This document shows positions 11,771-24,411 of a stretch of 64,000 bases of DNA, in pieces; positions within the stretch are counted from its first letter, which is position 1; every line of letters begins with the position of its first letter. Position numbers and translations under genes: made by a program. The DNA comes from Homalodisca vitripennis (lineage: Eukaryota > Arthropoda > Insecta > Hemiptera > Cicadellidae), in the NCBI RefSeq assembly GCF_021130785.1, contig NC_060209.1:25737501-25801500 (forward strand), written 5' to 3'. Below the pieces are notes generated by a model, which ran no database searches, had not been told where the DNA came from, and was given only the letters and a program-made list of their open reading frames with translations.

Positions 11771-12170
11771 TCTTAATAATAGCGTTGATTACAAACAAAC
11801 AGGTTTGGATCCTATTAAAGATTTGGAATACTTTTATCGTTATTGATGAAACTGTTTGGCCTTTATGTGATTATGTTTTTTTTTTTTTTTTTTTTTTTTA
11901 AGAACTAATTTCAAAATGTATTAATTTTCTTCACACCACCTGCTATCCGCGATTATGTACTAAAGTACTTTATGTGAAATACTTCTCTACAACACACGCG
12001 TCAATTAGGCGATAGTTGTGTACTTTAACGTTAATCCAGGGGATGAATTGGAGCTACCCATTATACAGATTTGGATCTAACGTATGGACTTGGATTCTTC
12101 GGTACTAATATGCTAATTTTATATAAATATGTCAACGATGAGTGTCAAAACGTGGAAAGTCCCTGTTTAT

Positions 12171-15100
12171 TTAGTCTTGAAGAAGGCTGGTTGTGTCTGA
12201 AAAGATGTGTCTGGAATCTGCACGTTCTGCAACCAGCCTGATCGCTGGTGGGTAAACTGGAACAAAAAACGTTATCTCAAAAAGGGTACAACCAACTCAT
12301 ATACCAATTCATACATTGAGCAAAATTAATTTAATACATTAAAAATTGCAAAAAAGGGCTTCAGGGTCAATTTTATTTTAATAATTATCCCTTATCCTAC
12401 CCACTCAATGAGCTATTGGGGGTGATTTTCTGCAAGGTGTAACATGTCAAACTTTGTATCTGATAATGGATGGCATTGGGATATATCCTGCCTGGACCTT
12501 AGTTCTAGACCTGTAATGTCCATTTCTTCCATACTGATCCTTACTCATATTTTGCTTTTATAAGAACCATCACAGGCTGAGTCAGACTACACCTAAATAA
12601 GGACACCAGCCTGTCACCAAAAAGTGTAAGAAGAGGTAGTTAGTAGGATATTTGACATTTACCATCGTTATTTGTTGCAAGAAATTATAACACTAAATTA
12701 TATACAAGAAAAGTTGTCGCCATATTTATTTGTGCTTGGTTAACCTTATGTATTGTCTTTTTACATCTAAGAATGTTCCTTTGAATCCTAAAAAATACAG
12801 GCTCCAGAATCGGCTAACATCTGAAAATGTCTAATAGTAAATTTTCATTTAGCATAACTGCATTCATTGCGTAGAAAGATGAAACAGGATAATGGGATAT
12901 TCTTGCAATGGGCATCAATAAAATTACTATCCACTTTCGCCTGTGTTGGTGTGATGTGTGATTGTGATCCTCGTACTCGTGACTTGTGCTCGGAACTTTC
13001 ATTCTGTGCAGTGACAACGACTGGACTAGACTCCAAACAGCTTTTGGGTATGTTTGAACCCTTTTCTTCTTTCTGTTCTTAATTTTTATATTTTTGTAGC
13101 TCCCCCACCTGACAAAAAAGATAGATTCTTCATTTAAACGTTTTGTTATACCTTTTGTAATATAACGCTCGCAAATGTCCGCAATCCTGTTATCCTTTCA
13201 AACCTTGTCACCAAAAACAAATTTCAAACAAAGAACTGATAAACAATTTGGAAAAAGTAGTGTTTTTATTAACATTTAGTAATATTTAAAGAATTTTCCA
13301 ATTGCTCCAAGAGTCTACAAAGAACTGATGAATAAATATCCAATAAAAACGTTATAAAACCAAACTAAAAATGTTGGTGAAGTACCACTAATGTACATAA
13401 TATCAAGTGTATCTATTTCCAGGCTCTCTAGTTGTTAATTATTCTTCAATTCCATTAAAGCGTTAGTTGTCTAGCTAATCGAGTATACTAACCTCTATAA
13501 ATATTAGGAGTCACTAAGTCTTCGTCTATCAGTTTCGTGTGAGGCAGTGAGAGCCGGTGGCGCCACCTCCAGGTAAGGCTGAGGGTCAAAACTAGAAACA
13601 CGATGACTGCTGCTGCCACCCCCACTACGAGCTGGGTCCCTGGGTCTGGCGACTGTGTCAGACTGACGTGTTGTCCGTGGTGTGTCAGAGTGACGTGTTG
13701 TCCGAGCCCTAGAGTGGTCACGTGACTCGAGAGGACACTGGAGTCCACAGTGTGGACGAGGTGTGTGTCTACAACTAAAGGCTCACTTTCGCCTTCGTGA
13801 GATCCTGGACTGAGTAAGGCCACCTAAAAGGAGTATTCTTGTTAAAATTTTTGATATCATTCTTTAAGTTTTAAAACTGCTTTACTTTGTATCGACCAAC
13901 TGTTACCTGTACTCGGTAGATGGTATCGGGCCGCAAGGACAGAGTGGCGCATGAGGAGTTGGTGAGGAGGTTCCCCCGCAGAATCCCCTCCCACAGCTGC
14001 CACGTGACTAGGTACATCAGGGAGTTAGTGGCTGCCTCTCTGGCCAGCCAGCAGATGCGGGTCATCGCCAGAGGAAACTGCCGAGTTATCGATTCCACCC
14101 TTAGGTTCCACGATGATGTCATGTTCTGTAATATTGTTAATAAATTTAACTGTGTTCCTTACTTGCATACTTAATCATCGATAAGACATCTGTGATCATC
14201 ACCTGAGGTAATGGTGTCTCTGAAGTTTCCGTACTCGCAACGATGATCCTATCGTCCAAGCCTAAACTGCGGAGTACGGCTTCCAACTGGACAATGGGTG
14301 ACTCGGGTGGCGGACTGTACACCTTGGTGAGTCCCTGCCACTGGACCTCCAGCACCCGCACTGACTCCAGATCCAAGTCCGGAGGTATGGGGGCGCTGGA
14401 ATCCAGAGTCTGCAGCAGCTGAGTCCAAGGTCGCCCGCTCTGCTGACCCATCACCACGTACATGCCAGCAGTACTTGGCCACGACACACGTGAGTTACTC
14501 AGCAGCAGCGTCTCTTCGTTCTGGGGTAACTCAGCTCTTGAGCGGCTCAGCAGTGGGAAGTGACAAGCTTCCTTACAACCCACACCCTGAAAACCATGAT
14601 CATTGAATTGACATTACGGGTAAAGAGTGTACTTTTCACTAATGCAGTGGTGTATTTAAAAAGTAAGCTCAGTTATTTTGCTCAATATCATACACCACTT
14701 GGAACAAAAAAAACTAAAAGTCAATAAGGCTACGACAGGTCTTGAAATAGTGCCTTTGTCTGTCTGTCCTTCCATGTGACAACTCTTGATAGTTCATGCG
14801 TTCCTCTTAATACAAGGAAAGGTCAAGATTTTGGGTTAATTTTGGGTTACAAAGATCAAAATGAAAGGTAACAACATAACTGACATTTCTACATTCTTTG
14901 TTTGAAGTTCCATTTTGATGATGGAAGGGTTGTAGAAGGAACATAATATTTTTTTATCACTGAACGATGGCAAATGCCCGGAAAACTCCTATTTCCTTGA
15001 TTTTTATACTAGCTATATGTGTAACTACGATGGTAATGAGAACTCACATTAACTGACATCACATGACATTTAATCATACGGAATAGTAAGACCTTAAGTG

Positions 15101-18100
15101 ATGCGTTTACTTTGTAGGATTGGTTGGTAACACTTTCGTAACGTTCTAGCGGGTACTTTGATACTACGTTACATTGATTTGTTGTGTTATAATAATAGTA
15201 ACTATTTTAAATTAACTAAGCAAACTACAAACTCACACAGTGCGGCTGGTTACAAGGCGATCTGTCCCGTTGCAACACCTCACAGGTCTCCCAACACTGA
15301 AAACACAATAAATCGTATTTTACATAACTTAAAATATTCGTACATACATAATATTTACGTCGGTATAAATGTCTTGCTCGTTACTTGAAACTATATCAGA
15401 ACACATAGGGACAGTATAAATGCATCAGTCTCTTTATAGCACTTTTTGTATCTGAGATGTCTCATGTTTGTAAGTTATTTACCCTTTTAAGACAAATTAA
15501 ATTATATTACATGAGTCACCACTATAAAACATTCTTGTTATAAATGCAGCCAAATGAACTGCAGTAATTTCAATTTATAAAACTCACTGAGGATTATAAG
15601 CACGCTTTCCAATAAGAAAACAAAATGAGTAATCAATATTAAGACTTACTAGTATAAAAGGCTCTCGCACCTACTAAAAGATAAACCGCTCGCAAAGAAA
15701 CCTGCGCAGAATCAAATATCTGAGCAGCCACGCGCAGGTGGGCCCCCTCCAGTGTTGGGAAGTGGGATAAACATCTCCTCGTCATATATGTGGATCGTGT
15801 CTCGCTCGCGCCATTTTGTTTTACGTTACAGCTACTTTTATATATCCTATTAGTATATATTGCATTTTTGTATGTAGGCCTATACAAGCATACAATATTT
15901 ATTGGAAAGACTTATATAGCCATAAATGTATCTAGGGAGCTTGCATTTTGGTGTAAGATTAACCTCTAAGTGGCAGTGGTCAGATCAGGGGATAGAGCAA
16001 GCGGGCGAGTGCCGAGCAGTGGTGGGCGAGATACTGGGAGAGAGCGGCATCACATTGGCGGAGGGCTTTATTAACCCACCCAATGTCTTTTTGTAAGTGG
16101 GTTACCTATAGTAGTTCTACTTGATGTTAGGGGCTTTTATACGGCAAGTTTCCGAAAATCGAATGAGAACAATGCGATTGAGTAATAACGAAACAAAAAT
16201 ATTAAAATAATTGACTGCGTTTCAAATTGAAGCATTTAAAGTTGCTGGGGTGTTCATAAAGTTCTATTGTACCATGAACAGTATCAACTAGTTTTTTAAT
16301 AATGCTACAGAAATATTTGTAGTACTATTAAGCCTACTTTGAATTGATAATACCAGTAAACTACACTACATTATGTACATATAATATGTTATGTTTTCAC
16401 CTTTTTTAAGGAGAGGTCCTTTAGACATTATTCTGCCCGTCCTCATGGGCCACTGGTCCGTGCGAGGATCTTATCAAACAGAAAAAGGGGGGACTTTCGA
16501 TCAAAAGTCCGACGTCTAAGACCGCTCGCTATGACTTCCTTAGCACATGTTCTAAAATAATTGTTTTTAAACTTTACACACTCAGTTTTAAATTCACCAT
16601 AAACATTTAAATCTACTAAGTTAAATCAACAAACGGGGCGTAAAAAAGAAATGGTTTAAATTGTTTCATATTTGTTTTTCAACGCTACTGGGCGTGTTGT
16701 GCCAGATAGTGCCATAGGCAACAGAAACCGAAGAGAGTAAAATGCACTGCCGTGTTGACATCGTGCCAGAGGTGAGCCAGGAGTGGGGAATAAGTTGTGA
16801 CAACAAAAATAGCTTTTGGTTAACGAGAGCAAGTTGAAAGATTGGAGGAATGGGCTAGAATTGGCACATGGGACCCGGTTCACCATCTTACGCATCTTAT
16901 TCACAACTAGATAATTAACTTTACACAATATGTGACATCTTTGAATTTATTGTTAGACATTTTTAACAGGTTTATATTTTTTATAAAATAGTTTTTAATC
17001 GTATAAATTGTAGCTTCCTTTATAAACTTTAAATCCATTTGCTATTATTTCTAAACTGTGTCATATTATTAACTGATTATTGTGTAATAAAATATCCCTC
17101 TTAGTTTTTGGATAAGTTAGTATTTCTTATTATGTTTGTGTTTATGTGAGAGTGTGTTAACATTAAAATGTTTATACTAAACCTGTGTGCAATTGACGGA
17201 AGATCGGCAGATCTGGTCTGAAGTGATAGTAATTTGAATCTGAAACAGGATTTGTCATGTTGTTATTCCTAACTATAGTGATAAAGGAGGCAATGCTATA
17301 AATAACTCAACGTTACAAGTTAGAAGACTACAAATTCATTATTTCTACTTTTTCTAACAGTTTTTTTTTTAACTTATTCTTAAAATATTTATCACCACAT
17401 TCTTGTATATAACTGATTACATAAATAAATATCTAAAATTGTCTAAAAGGTAAAAAAACTTGTGTTTTATGGTCTGTTCGCAAACAAAAACAATTCACTG
17501 CAATAAGAATCAAACGAAAGTGTTATACATATATTATACTATTCGTCCACGAATTACTGTATCGGATAAAACTTTTCTCCTGCCAAATATAATAGTTTCA
17601 AATATTTCTTTGAGTAAGTTTTAATCTTTACGTGTTAACAAATCTTATACTGCAAATTTTCAAATTGATTATTGGATTAGTTAGCGAAGCATACCACTCG
17701 AAAGCCTGGAAAATTTTCATTTTGTCTGTCCATCTTGTAGATGGTTCGAAGTTCAATATTGTTCAGGAATATGTTATTTACTTCCCCGTTATTAATAGAA
17801 CCTCATTCAAATTTAATAAGGGTGGGTGGAAAACGCGTCTAATAAATTCACACTATTACTATTAGCTGTTTACATTCCCAAAATTATACTGTTTGAAAGC
17901 AAACCAATCCCTCGTTAAAATGCTCAAGCCCTGTTTCCTCATTTGGTTGCAACTATAAATTTGATAAAACAGTCAATTTATAGGTATTGTTTTCAAACTT
18001 GGAAAATTAAAAAAAGTAATTTCAAATTTTCTCATTAATGAAACCAATCATCAAGTCACTTAAGTAACAATCTCTAAACCGAACTTTAGAGATTATGTCT

Positions 18101-21100
18101 GTACAAAATTCGTTAGAGACAGGGGATAACAGGTTTACAGAGTTTTTTCCCAGAAAAACAGAAACGCAAAGTTTCGTAAGCTAGTATCTACTGTCTTCTC
18201 CAGGTGTAAATCAACGTTAAGCATGAAAAAAGAGTACACATTTCAAACAAATAGAAATGGATCCACCAAAGTCAGGGGTCACAACGAAAACGCTGCACGT
18301 TAAAACCATAAACATTCACTTGTAATCCAGCACCAAATCAGAAGAAACACAAACGAAAATTTACGACAAGGACACGTATACCGGTGAAACGCGTTGATAC
18401 AAAAATCAAAGCAGACTAGTCTCAGTTTATAATGGGAAGGTAAGTGTGTCCATATACAGTGCCGTACACAGATTATGCCCAATTACAACTTTAGTAGCTT
18501 TTATTGGCTGAGCGTCAGCGAAGCCTATAACTCGAGTGGGTAGAACAATTTCATTTTTTCTTTCTGTCTGTCTTTCCGCACGATATCTCGAAAAAACTTA
18601 CTTACAGAATTGAAATTTTGAATGAAACCACTACTGAGTTCCACGATGTTGCATGTCTCAACATGTGATTTGGCTGAGCGTCAGCTAGTATTTTTACATT
18701 AGTCTTATCAGTAACCATGATGGCAACAAGAAAATAGCAGAATGAATAAATTTTTAACACTCTGAATACACTCATATGGGATTTAACATTTTTATCCACA
18801 TAATAAAAAGGGAAAAAACAATAGCAGCATAGCTCGCCTTTTATTATATTAACACTGCTTTGAAACGTAACTTAATGAACAAAATTGAGAAATTTACATA
18901 TGGAAAGATATCTTGAGGAAAATTTTATCTGTATAATTTTCATTTTGTATGAAACTACATTTCTACATGAACAAGAATAAGTTCTATGATGGTGTACGTC
19001 CAACCACGAAATTCGGATAAGCTTAATTTTTTAGTCAATTTCTTTTCTGTATGAGTGTCTGTCTGTCTATATGCTACCAAGACATCTCTATAATGAAATT
19101 AGCAAAATGCTCGCAATATTGCAGACGTTATCACTGAAGCCTGTTACGCGACAGGTAATGTGGCGTACTTCTACGTTCTATAATACTAAATATGTTAATT
19201 GCATAGCTCCAAATAAGGCCGTTCTAGCTTTCGTTGTATTTTCTTAGTTGCAATATCTCATAAAATAGGCATTTCATTTACTACACATTTTATAAAATAA
19301 AATGATTATTTAACTAATAAAACAAATGGAGTGAAATCTTTGAGGAATTGCTACGGAGTGTTTTTATAAATTTATTTTGTTGTTATATTGCTCTGCGTTT
19401 TAGCTTTAATGCGTTCTTAGGGTATCAGTTATGTTTACAGATTTTATCAACAGAATAAGGAGGTGTTCATTATTGATCATAACGTTTCTGGTTACAGACT
19501 GAATTTATACCTGCACCTGCCATCTCCAACTAGGACTCAATAGTCCGGGGTAAGGACCTAGTACAGACACTTTATAAGGGCACAACCTAGGATTTCGTAC
19601 TCTGATATAGTTATGTATTACGAAAAATATAACACAACATATAACAATGAAAAGTGTCCTATTATCTTTTCAAATCATTTATCGCCAACAATAAACTTTA
19701 ATCTAGAACACAATCTAGTTTATTTGCCGGAATAAAGGAATTTTCCTTAAGAAAGGATCCGTTCGTCTGCCGCGAAAAAAAATTGTGAAGGTAAAAATGG
19801 AAGGGTTACGAAAGGGTTAAATAACAGGAAAGGGTTAAAATCACAGTTTTCAGTCTCTTTCAGTGTCAAGTTGGTTAATTCAGATTTAGTTAGTTAGTAT
19901 CTACGGTTAGTTTAAATGTATCAAGCTAAAAAGTACAACTTTTGTAAAATATAACTCTTATTATGTTGAACTCTGTATTTTTATTAGACCAATAAGAAAC
20001 TAATTTACAGTTTTTAGCAAAGGTTCACTATTTCAGTAATGTATTAAAGCTAGTTTTGTTGCTATGTTTTAACCGTGTATATATGTATTCTAATTAAATA
20101 ATTAAGACACTGAATAAAACAAAGAATTACTTGTGGCAAGGATTAAAATCCAGACTCATTGTTTAGAGAGTTAAATGCTTAACACAAACCCGTAAACCCT
20201 AAAGTAATATTTAAGATGCATGAATTAAAATTTGTTCATGCCCCACTCTATTAGTTTCGCATGTTTAGTTTCAAACTAAAAACTCTCTGAAAGGAAAACA
20301 CCTTAGGCGAATGTATGTTGAACTGCATCACTTAAAACTTGAGAAAAACATGAACATTTTAAAGCCAAAACCAAGAAGTTGGGATAAAGTTGAGATCGTA
20401 TTATTCCCTGAGGAGTATAACAAGTGTACATTTTAAGTGACTTTGCTAAACATTATACTCTCTCAAGAAAGCCACTTAACTTGAACTGTCTGCCTGTTCG
20501 TCCCTGCGATCATTTGACTCCTAAAGACTTTAAACTTGGAACATAATTTTGGGTTCAAAAGGCAGCAAAGTTGATAAGAACTACTAAACAAATGCCGTGT
20601 TACATTTTGTTAGGTTATGTACTTCGATATTCCACGGCTTCTTAAATTAATTATCGGTTTGAAGTTGTAATTTTACTGAAGACGTAAACAAACCAATGCA
20701 ACGTTCTCACCAATATATTACCATCGTGAAATTTTAGAATCTAAAAAATATTTGTCCTGTAATTTCGAGATGAACCATATGAAACCATAACATTTCTATT
20801 GTTCTTAGAGGTGACTTTATGTAAAAGATATAATTTACACAGTATTGTACCATACGCGCATATAATAATATTTTACATATCTAAGTCTAACGTGTTAACG
20901 AATTACTCCCCTCTGATATATGTAACCAATTATGATTATAAAAAGTGAAAATATTCACGCAACAAAAATATGTAAATAAAGAAAATTAAATTTGTTGGCT
21001 TAAATAGACTTTATGGTTTTAATTGAGAACTTCGATTTATGGTGGAACTTAATTGCCAGTAAAATTCAGTACTTCAAGAGTAATATAAAAAAACGTCAAC

Positions 21101-21715
21101 CCCGTCCCATAATGTTTACAATAAGCCTAACCTGATGATTTAGCCTTGCTCGAGTTTAACTTCCATATCGTGTTGTACCCTTCAACTGGTGTTTAATTCA
21201 AAATATTTTCTAAGCGACAAACTGTTGTATGTTTCACCTTTTTGGAAGGTTAGATATTATTCATAGGGATAACTCAAATAAAAGCTGGTACAGACTAAAA
21301 TATAACAAATAAAAATAATTTTGGCCACATTATTTTAGTTTTTTTTTTTAATTAGGCATTCAACTCCCTGTGTCCAGGATGTTACGAGTTGATACTTAAT
21401 TTTAGCAAAGTTACTTGGTAAATGGTTTTTACGTGTAACCCTTATTTGGAAAATAACCCTCCTAATTTATAAAAACAATGTTATACTAACTTTATTAAAT
21501 AGGTTATTCATAAGTTGTAGATTTCGTCGCTGATTGTCTTAACCTTTAGTTTATAGATTTAATTCACAGGTGAAATATGTTAAAATTTAATTTACCTTAT
21601 ACAAACAAGTAGCCCTGCAGTGAGCAAGTCTGACAGGAGAGTCCAGGTCTATTTTGCTGTTAACCACCGTCCAGTTGAGAATAACCACAAACAAACAATT
21701 TAAACTCCTGCTCAT
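12171..21715 (-). CDS. single-pass membrane protein with cysteine-rich N-terminus and fibronectin type III-like region (anosmin-like, tentative)
   Basis: There are six exons on the minus strand: 21715-21596, 15296-15237, 14586-14203, 14125-13907, 13823-13493 and 12256-12171. All introns are GT-AG. The first four junctions are phase 0 and the last is phase 1. The exons sum to exactly 1200 bases, giving 399 residues and a TAA stop. Residues 1-20 are a signal peptide (MSRSLNCLFVVILNW...). Residues 33-70 are cysteine-rich (AHCRATC, CWETCEV, CNQPHC, GCKEAC). Residues 70-260 look like fibronectin type III sandwiches; the clearest is exon 4 (MYLVTWQLW, LRPDTIYRVQ). Residues 326-346 form a membrane helix, and a tail of about 53 residues follows. 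NMT and NSS sites suggest glycosylation. No kinase exons are seen, although the layout recalls the N-terminus of ROS1-type receptors and of anosmin. The 6.3-kb first intron could hide more exons. The gene structure is well supported; the family name is inference. Confidence 0.82.
12640..12692 (+). repeat. fold-back family C, short fragment
   Basis: The segment taggatatttgacatttacc followed by atcgttatttgttgcaa matches the outer arm of family C (compare 63018-63056). It lies in the last intron of the membrane-protein gene. Confidence 0.55.
12866..13206 (-). repeat. fold-back family C, single-arm copy
   Basis: This is an inverse-orientation copy of 62994-63345. It shares the arm (cccacctgac, ttataccttttgtaat, gcaaatgtccgcaatcctg, tatcctttcaaacc) and a body (actttcgcctgtgttggtg, cgtactcgtgacttgtgctc, gactccaaacagcttttggg). 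It lies inside the last intron (12257-13492) of the membrane-protein gene. The 71- and 67-codon frames in it are not supported as genes. Confidence 0.8.
14640..15236. other. intron sequence with a small family C-like hairpin
   Basis: Within the third and second exon gap, 14905-15005 has gatgatggaagggttgtagaagg followed by tcactgaacgatggcaaatg and a reversed ttccttgatt end. This is a shortened relative of family C. The rest is unremarkable. Confidence 0.4.
15297..18500. other. first half of the long first intron; mostly unrecognised
   Basis: Two moderately GC-rich patches at about 15660-15815 and 15965-16085, and one at 16690-16890, could be old repeats. Neither carries splice sites in a good frame for the surrounding gene. 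Except for the SINE fragment listed separately, I see nothing else. Confidence 0.45.
16401..16531 (-). repeat. tRNA-derived SINE, internally deleted copy
   Basis: The tail (cattattctgcccgtcc, tcatgggccactggtccgtg, aggatcttatcaaacag) matches 41821-41890. It then jumps to gtctaagaccgctcg, which is the reverse of the box-A region of the tRNA-like head. Most of the middle is missing. It lies inside the first intron of the membrane-protein gene. Confidence 0.8.
18505..19150 (+). repeat. GCTGAGCG dispersed family, two adjacent copies
   Basis: The first copy, 18505-18800, is one of the clearest. It contains ggctgagcgtcagcgaagcc, ctcgagtgggtag, tctgtctgtctttccgcacg, atatctcgaaaaaac, a second ggctgagcgtcagc near 18671, and ttacattagtcttatcagtaacc. 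The second, more diverged copy spans about 18900-19150. The short frames (for example 18602-18799) are by-products. Confidence 0.8.
19620..19700 (-). repeat. fold-back family C, outer-arm fragment
   Basis: It matches the right arm of 7955-8270: aacacaacatataacaatg, aaaagtgtcc, tattatcttttcaaatca. Confidence 0.6.
19701..21595. other. second half of the long first intron, no recognised feature
   Basis: AT-rich with no repeat match to the rest of the window and no convincing additional exon. Confidence 0.45.
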
Positions 21716-22080
21716 TTCACTACCGATAAAATATCGTCATTTTAGAAATTAACTAATAATTTGAACTTGTAATATATTACAAGTGTTCTACATTGTTATA
21801 CCCACAAATTTGATCTAAAACAATGATCTGAAAACCACTTAAACACTATTTATCTCGCGCCAAGAGAGTATTGCAGCGCGGCGGAACACCAGCTGATACT
21901 GAACTGACGAGAAACGGCGGAACGCCGGAACGGACTGTTCCTGTCCCAACCCTCAGCAGACTGTCTCTGAGTTAGTTTCAGACTAACCGTTAGACAGCAG
22001 CACCGCCCGTGTCGATTGTAACAATAGGGAAGGCGGAGCTTGTTCACAAAATCCCATTTTATGCAACCCTACCCCTTTAT
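21716..22080 (-). promoter_or_regulatory. probable promoter and 5' untranslated region of the membrane-protein gene
   Basis: A GC-rich patch (about 21855-22045) in AT-rich DNA lies just upstream of the start codon at 21715. On the minus strand it contains TCAGTT-like initiator sequences near 21900-21912. No clear TATA box is seen. Assignment rests on position and composition. Confidence 0.45.
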
Positions 22081-22800
22081 TCACTGGCCACTTACGAAAG
22101 AGACTAAAATAAAGTAGAGGGGGCCGTGTATTCTCAGAACGCTGTTGAAATTGTTTTCATTGAAGGCAAAATTTACTACGTTTTTCTATTGAAATACCAC
22201 AGATCCTTAGGCAACAGGAAAGTTTTTAAACTTATTGAGGCTTTTAAAATATTTTCTACCAAATATTTACTAACTGAAACCTTATTATATAAACGCTTAC
22301 AGGCCTATATTAAAAACTGCTTGATTACTACCTGCATAATTCAATATTGTTTTATATATCGAGTATTATTTTGTGTTTTGATTACTTTGCAATTTCTCAA
22401 AATATGCTTCAATTTAAATCGTTAGGATTGTTCACATCAGAAAAACGTTTGTGCTATAAAGTTCCAGGAACAAACTGACCTGCTGGACACTCCAGGAAGA
22501 GTCCCGGTGCTTCTTCCTGTTACTTGGATTCCCCATTCTTCCTGAACATTATGTGTTATTATTAAAATATTTTTTATCATGCATCATAGAATGACAAAGC
22601 ATATAAATAAACATACTTATTCAACTAAAATACACAATATGCATTACAAATGCTTTATTTTAAAACTGAATAGCACAGTATGGTAAATTCATTACTCCCA
22701 TAAAAATATGACTGAACACATTACCATAAATAAAGCAATAGTAAATCATATAACCTACAAAACACGTATCACAAATCCATGTAACATCCTTTTTGAGTCA
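22081..22800. other. no recognised feature
   Basis: It includes a 99-codon plus-strand frame (22126-22425) rich in F, I, Y and K that has no recognisable domain and starts from a non-ATG codon. I regard it as chance. Confidence 0.45.
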
Positions 22801-22804
22801 TAGA

Positions 22805-23092
22805 CTTGGGCGAAGTGAATAAAATGAGACTAGACTCCAATCAGATGTTTTGCGAAAGTAGACCCACTGTTACTTGAATAAAAGGGAGACTACACTACTC
22901 ACGTGTTTTGCAAGTGCAGACTCAGTTTATTGTATAAAAGTGAGACTAGATTCCACTTAGGTGTATGCAAGGGTTAGATTCAATGTACGTTGAATAAAAC
23001 TGAGACTAGACTCCAATCAGGTATTTTACAAGTGTAGACTCAATGTTTGTTGATATAAAAGTGAGACTAGACTCCACTCAGGTGTTGTGGAA
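22805..23092 (+). repeat. tandem repeat of about 60 bp, five copies
   Basis: Copies of gagactagactccaatcag begin near 22826, 22886, 22942, 23002 and 23063. Each is followed by gtgttttgcaagtgtagact-type sequence and tgaataaaag. Spacing is 56-61 bases and copies differ by 10-20 percent. Confidence 0.85.
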
Positions 23093-23451
23093 TGATGATG
23101 ATCATTATAGCATCTTAGATGCTTACCAAGAAACTTTTCGTCCTTCTGGCCTTTAATGATATGTCAAATTTTTCCCAGAATCGTTTTAAATATACACCTG
23201 GCACACTCGCCGGTGGGAAATTTGTTTGGCAGTTGTTGGTATTACCCTCGGGGAGAGAATGTCTGTAGTGTTGGTATCGCTCAGTTGCCATTGTTTACTT
23301 GTGGAGAGTATTTTCGTGTTTCCGCAAGTTAACTTTCTAGATTTTATAAAATGGCAATTAGTTAACAAAGATCGAACATTAAATACTGTTTCTAGCTTCA
23401 AAAGTCACCTAGTGAGGCTCTTGAGTTTTTTTTATTTATGCTGACTTAGAT

Positions 23452-24375
23452 GAGGTGATGAATAAAAGTGAAGTTTATGAATGACTCAAACGTTTTTGTG
23501 AAGTTCGTATAATCACTGAAGATGTGCCTCGTAGTGGACGACCTTCAACTGCAACCAACGATGACCCCTTGTACAAGTAGACTATCTGTACCAGCAAATT
23601 GAAGAAACTAACGAGACTAACGATTGAAGAAATCGCATTTGAGGTAAATTACATTGCCATTTGATCATGCATCGAATTTGTTTGCGAAATAGTTCCAAAA
23701 ATGTTAACTGATAACTAAAGAGAAATCGAATGTTGCTAGCTGGTGAGTTAATTAATATGGACGATGCAGATCCGGATTTTCTTAAATGTAACTGGTGACG
23801 GAGCGTGGTGTTTCCTCACCACTTAAACAAAACGTTAGTTCTCTAAATGGAAAACGAAATAATTTCCAAGGAAAGAAAAATGTCGCTTAGACAAAAGCAA
23901 GGAGAAAGGTTATGTGGAAGTATTTTTTTACTATAATTTTGATTTAATTCATAACTAGTTCATTCCAGAATGACAAACTGTGATCAAGATGCTAGATAAA
24001 ATAATAAGGAAGCGATAAATAGGCGGGAAAATTATATTTGCTTGAAGACAACGCCCTTGCAATTTGTTAGTGCGTAATTATCTATCCAAGAACAGTGTTG
24101 CCAACCTAGAAAATCCATCCTACTCGCCTAACCTTGCGCCAGGCGATTTTTTCCTGTCCCGTAGATGAATATGTTGTTGAAGAGAAAACGATTTTCAGAC
24201 GCTGGAGCTGTTAAGGAAATTGCGACGAAAAAATTGAAGAAGTTTCAAATAATGATTTCCAAAAGAGTTTTTAACAGCTGTATGAACTTTGGAGCAAAAC
24301 AGATTGTATTTTTTTAACTTTATTCAATATATATATATATATATACATCTAATTCCACAAACTTCTTGACTCATG
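23452..24375 (+). pseudogene. mariner transposase, heavily decayed
   Basis: Frames read through stops give recognisable mariner blocks in order. They are MNKSEVYE then a stop where tryptophan is expected then LKRF (about 23460), EDVPRSGRPSTATND (about 23520), LTIEEIAFEV (23615) and DPDFLK-CNW (23770). Further on come DNALAI (24050) and LAPGDFF-like sequence (24135). The right end at about 24345-24375 (ttccacaaacttcttgactc) resembles mariner 3' termini. The left terminus was not found. Stops and frame changes throughout show that it is dead. The closest type appears to be the irritans/SETMAR-like group, by motif only. Confidence 0.85.
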
Positions 24376-24411
24376 TGTATGTATTTATAGTGAATAAATT
24401 TAATAAAGTTA

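Noticed and set aside
11160..12165. Search for kinase exons downstream of the membrane-protein gene
   Set aside because: No GxGxxG, HRDLAARN or DFG motif appears in any minus-strand frame, and exon 6 supplies an in-frame stop.
15639..15887. Possible extra exon of the membrane-protein gene inside intron 1
   Set aside because: The open frame lacks a good acceptor and donor pair in phase 0 and exons 1 and 2 already join in phase.
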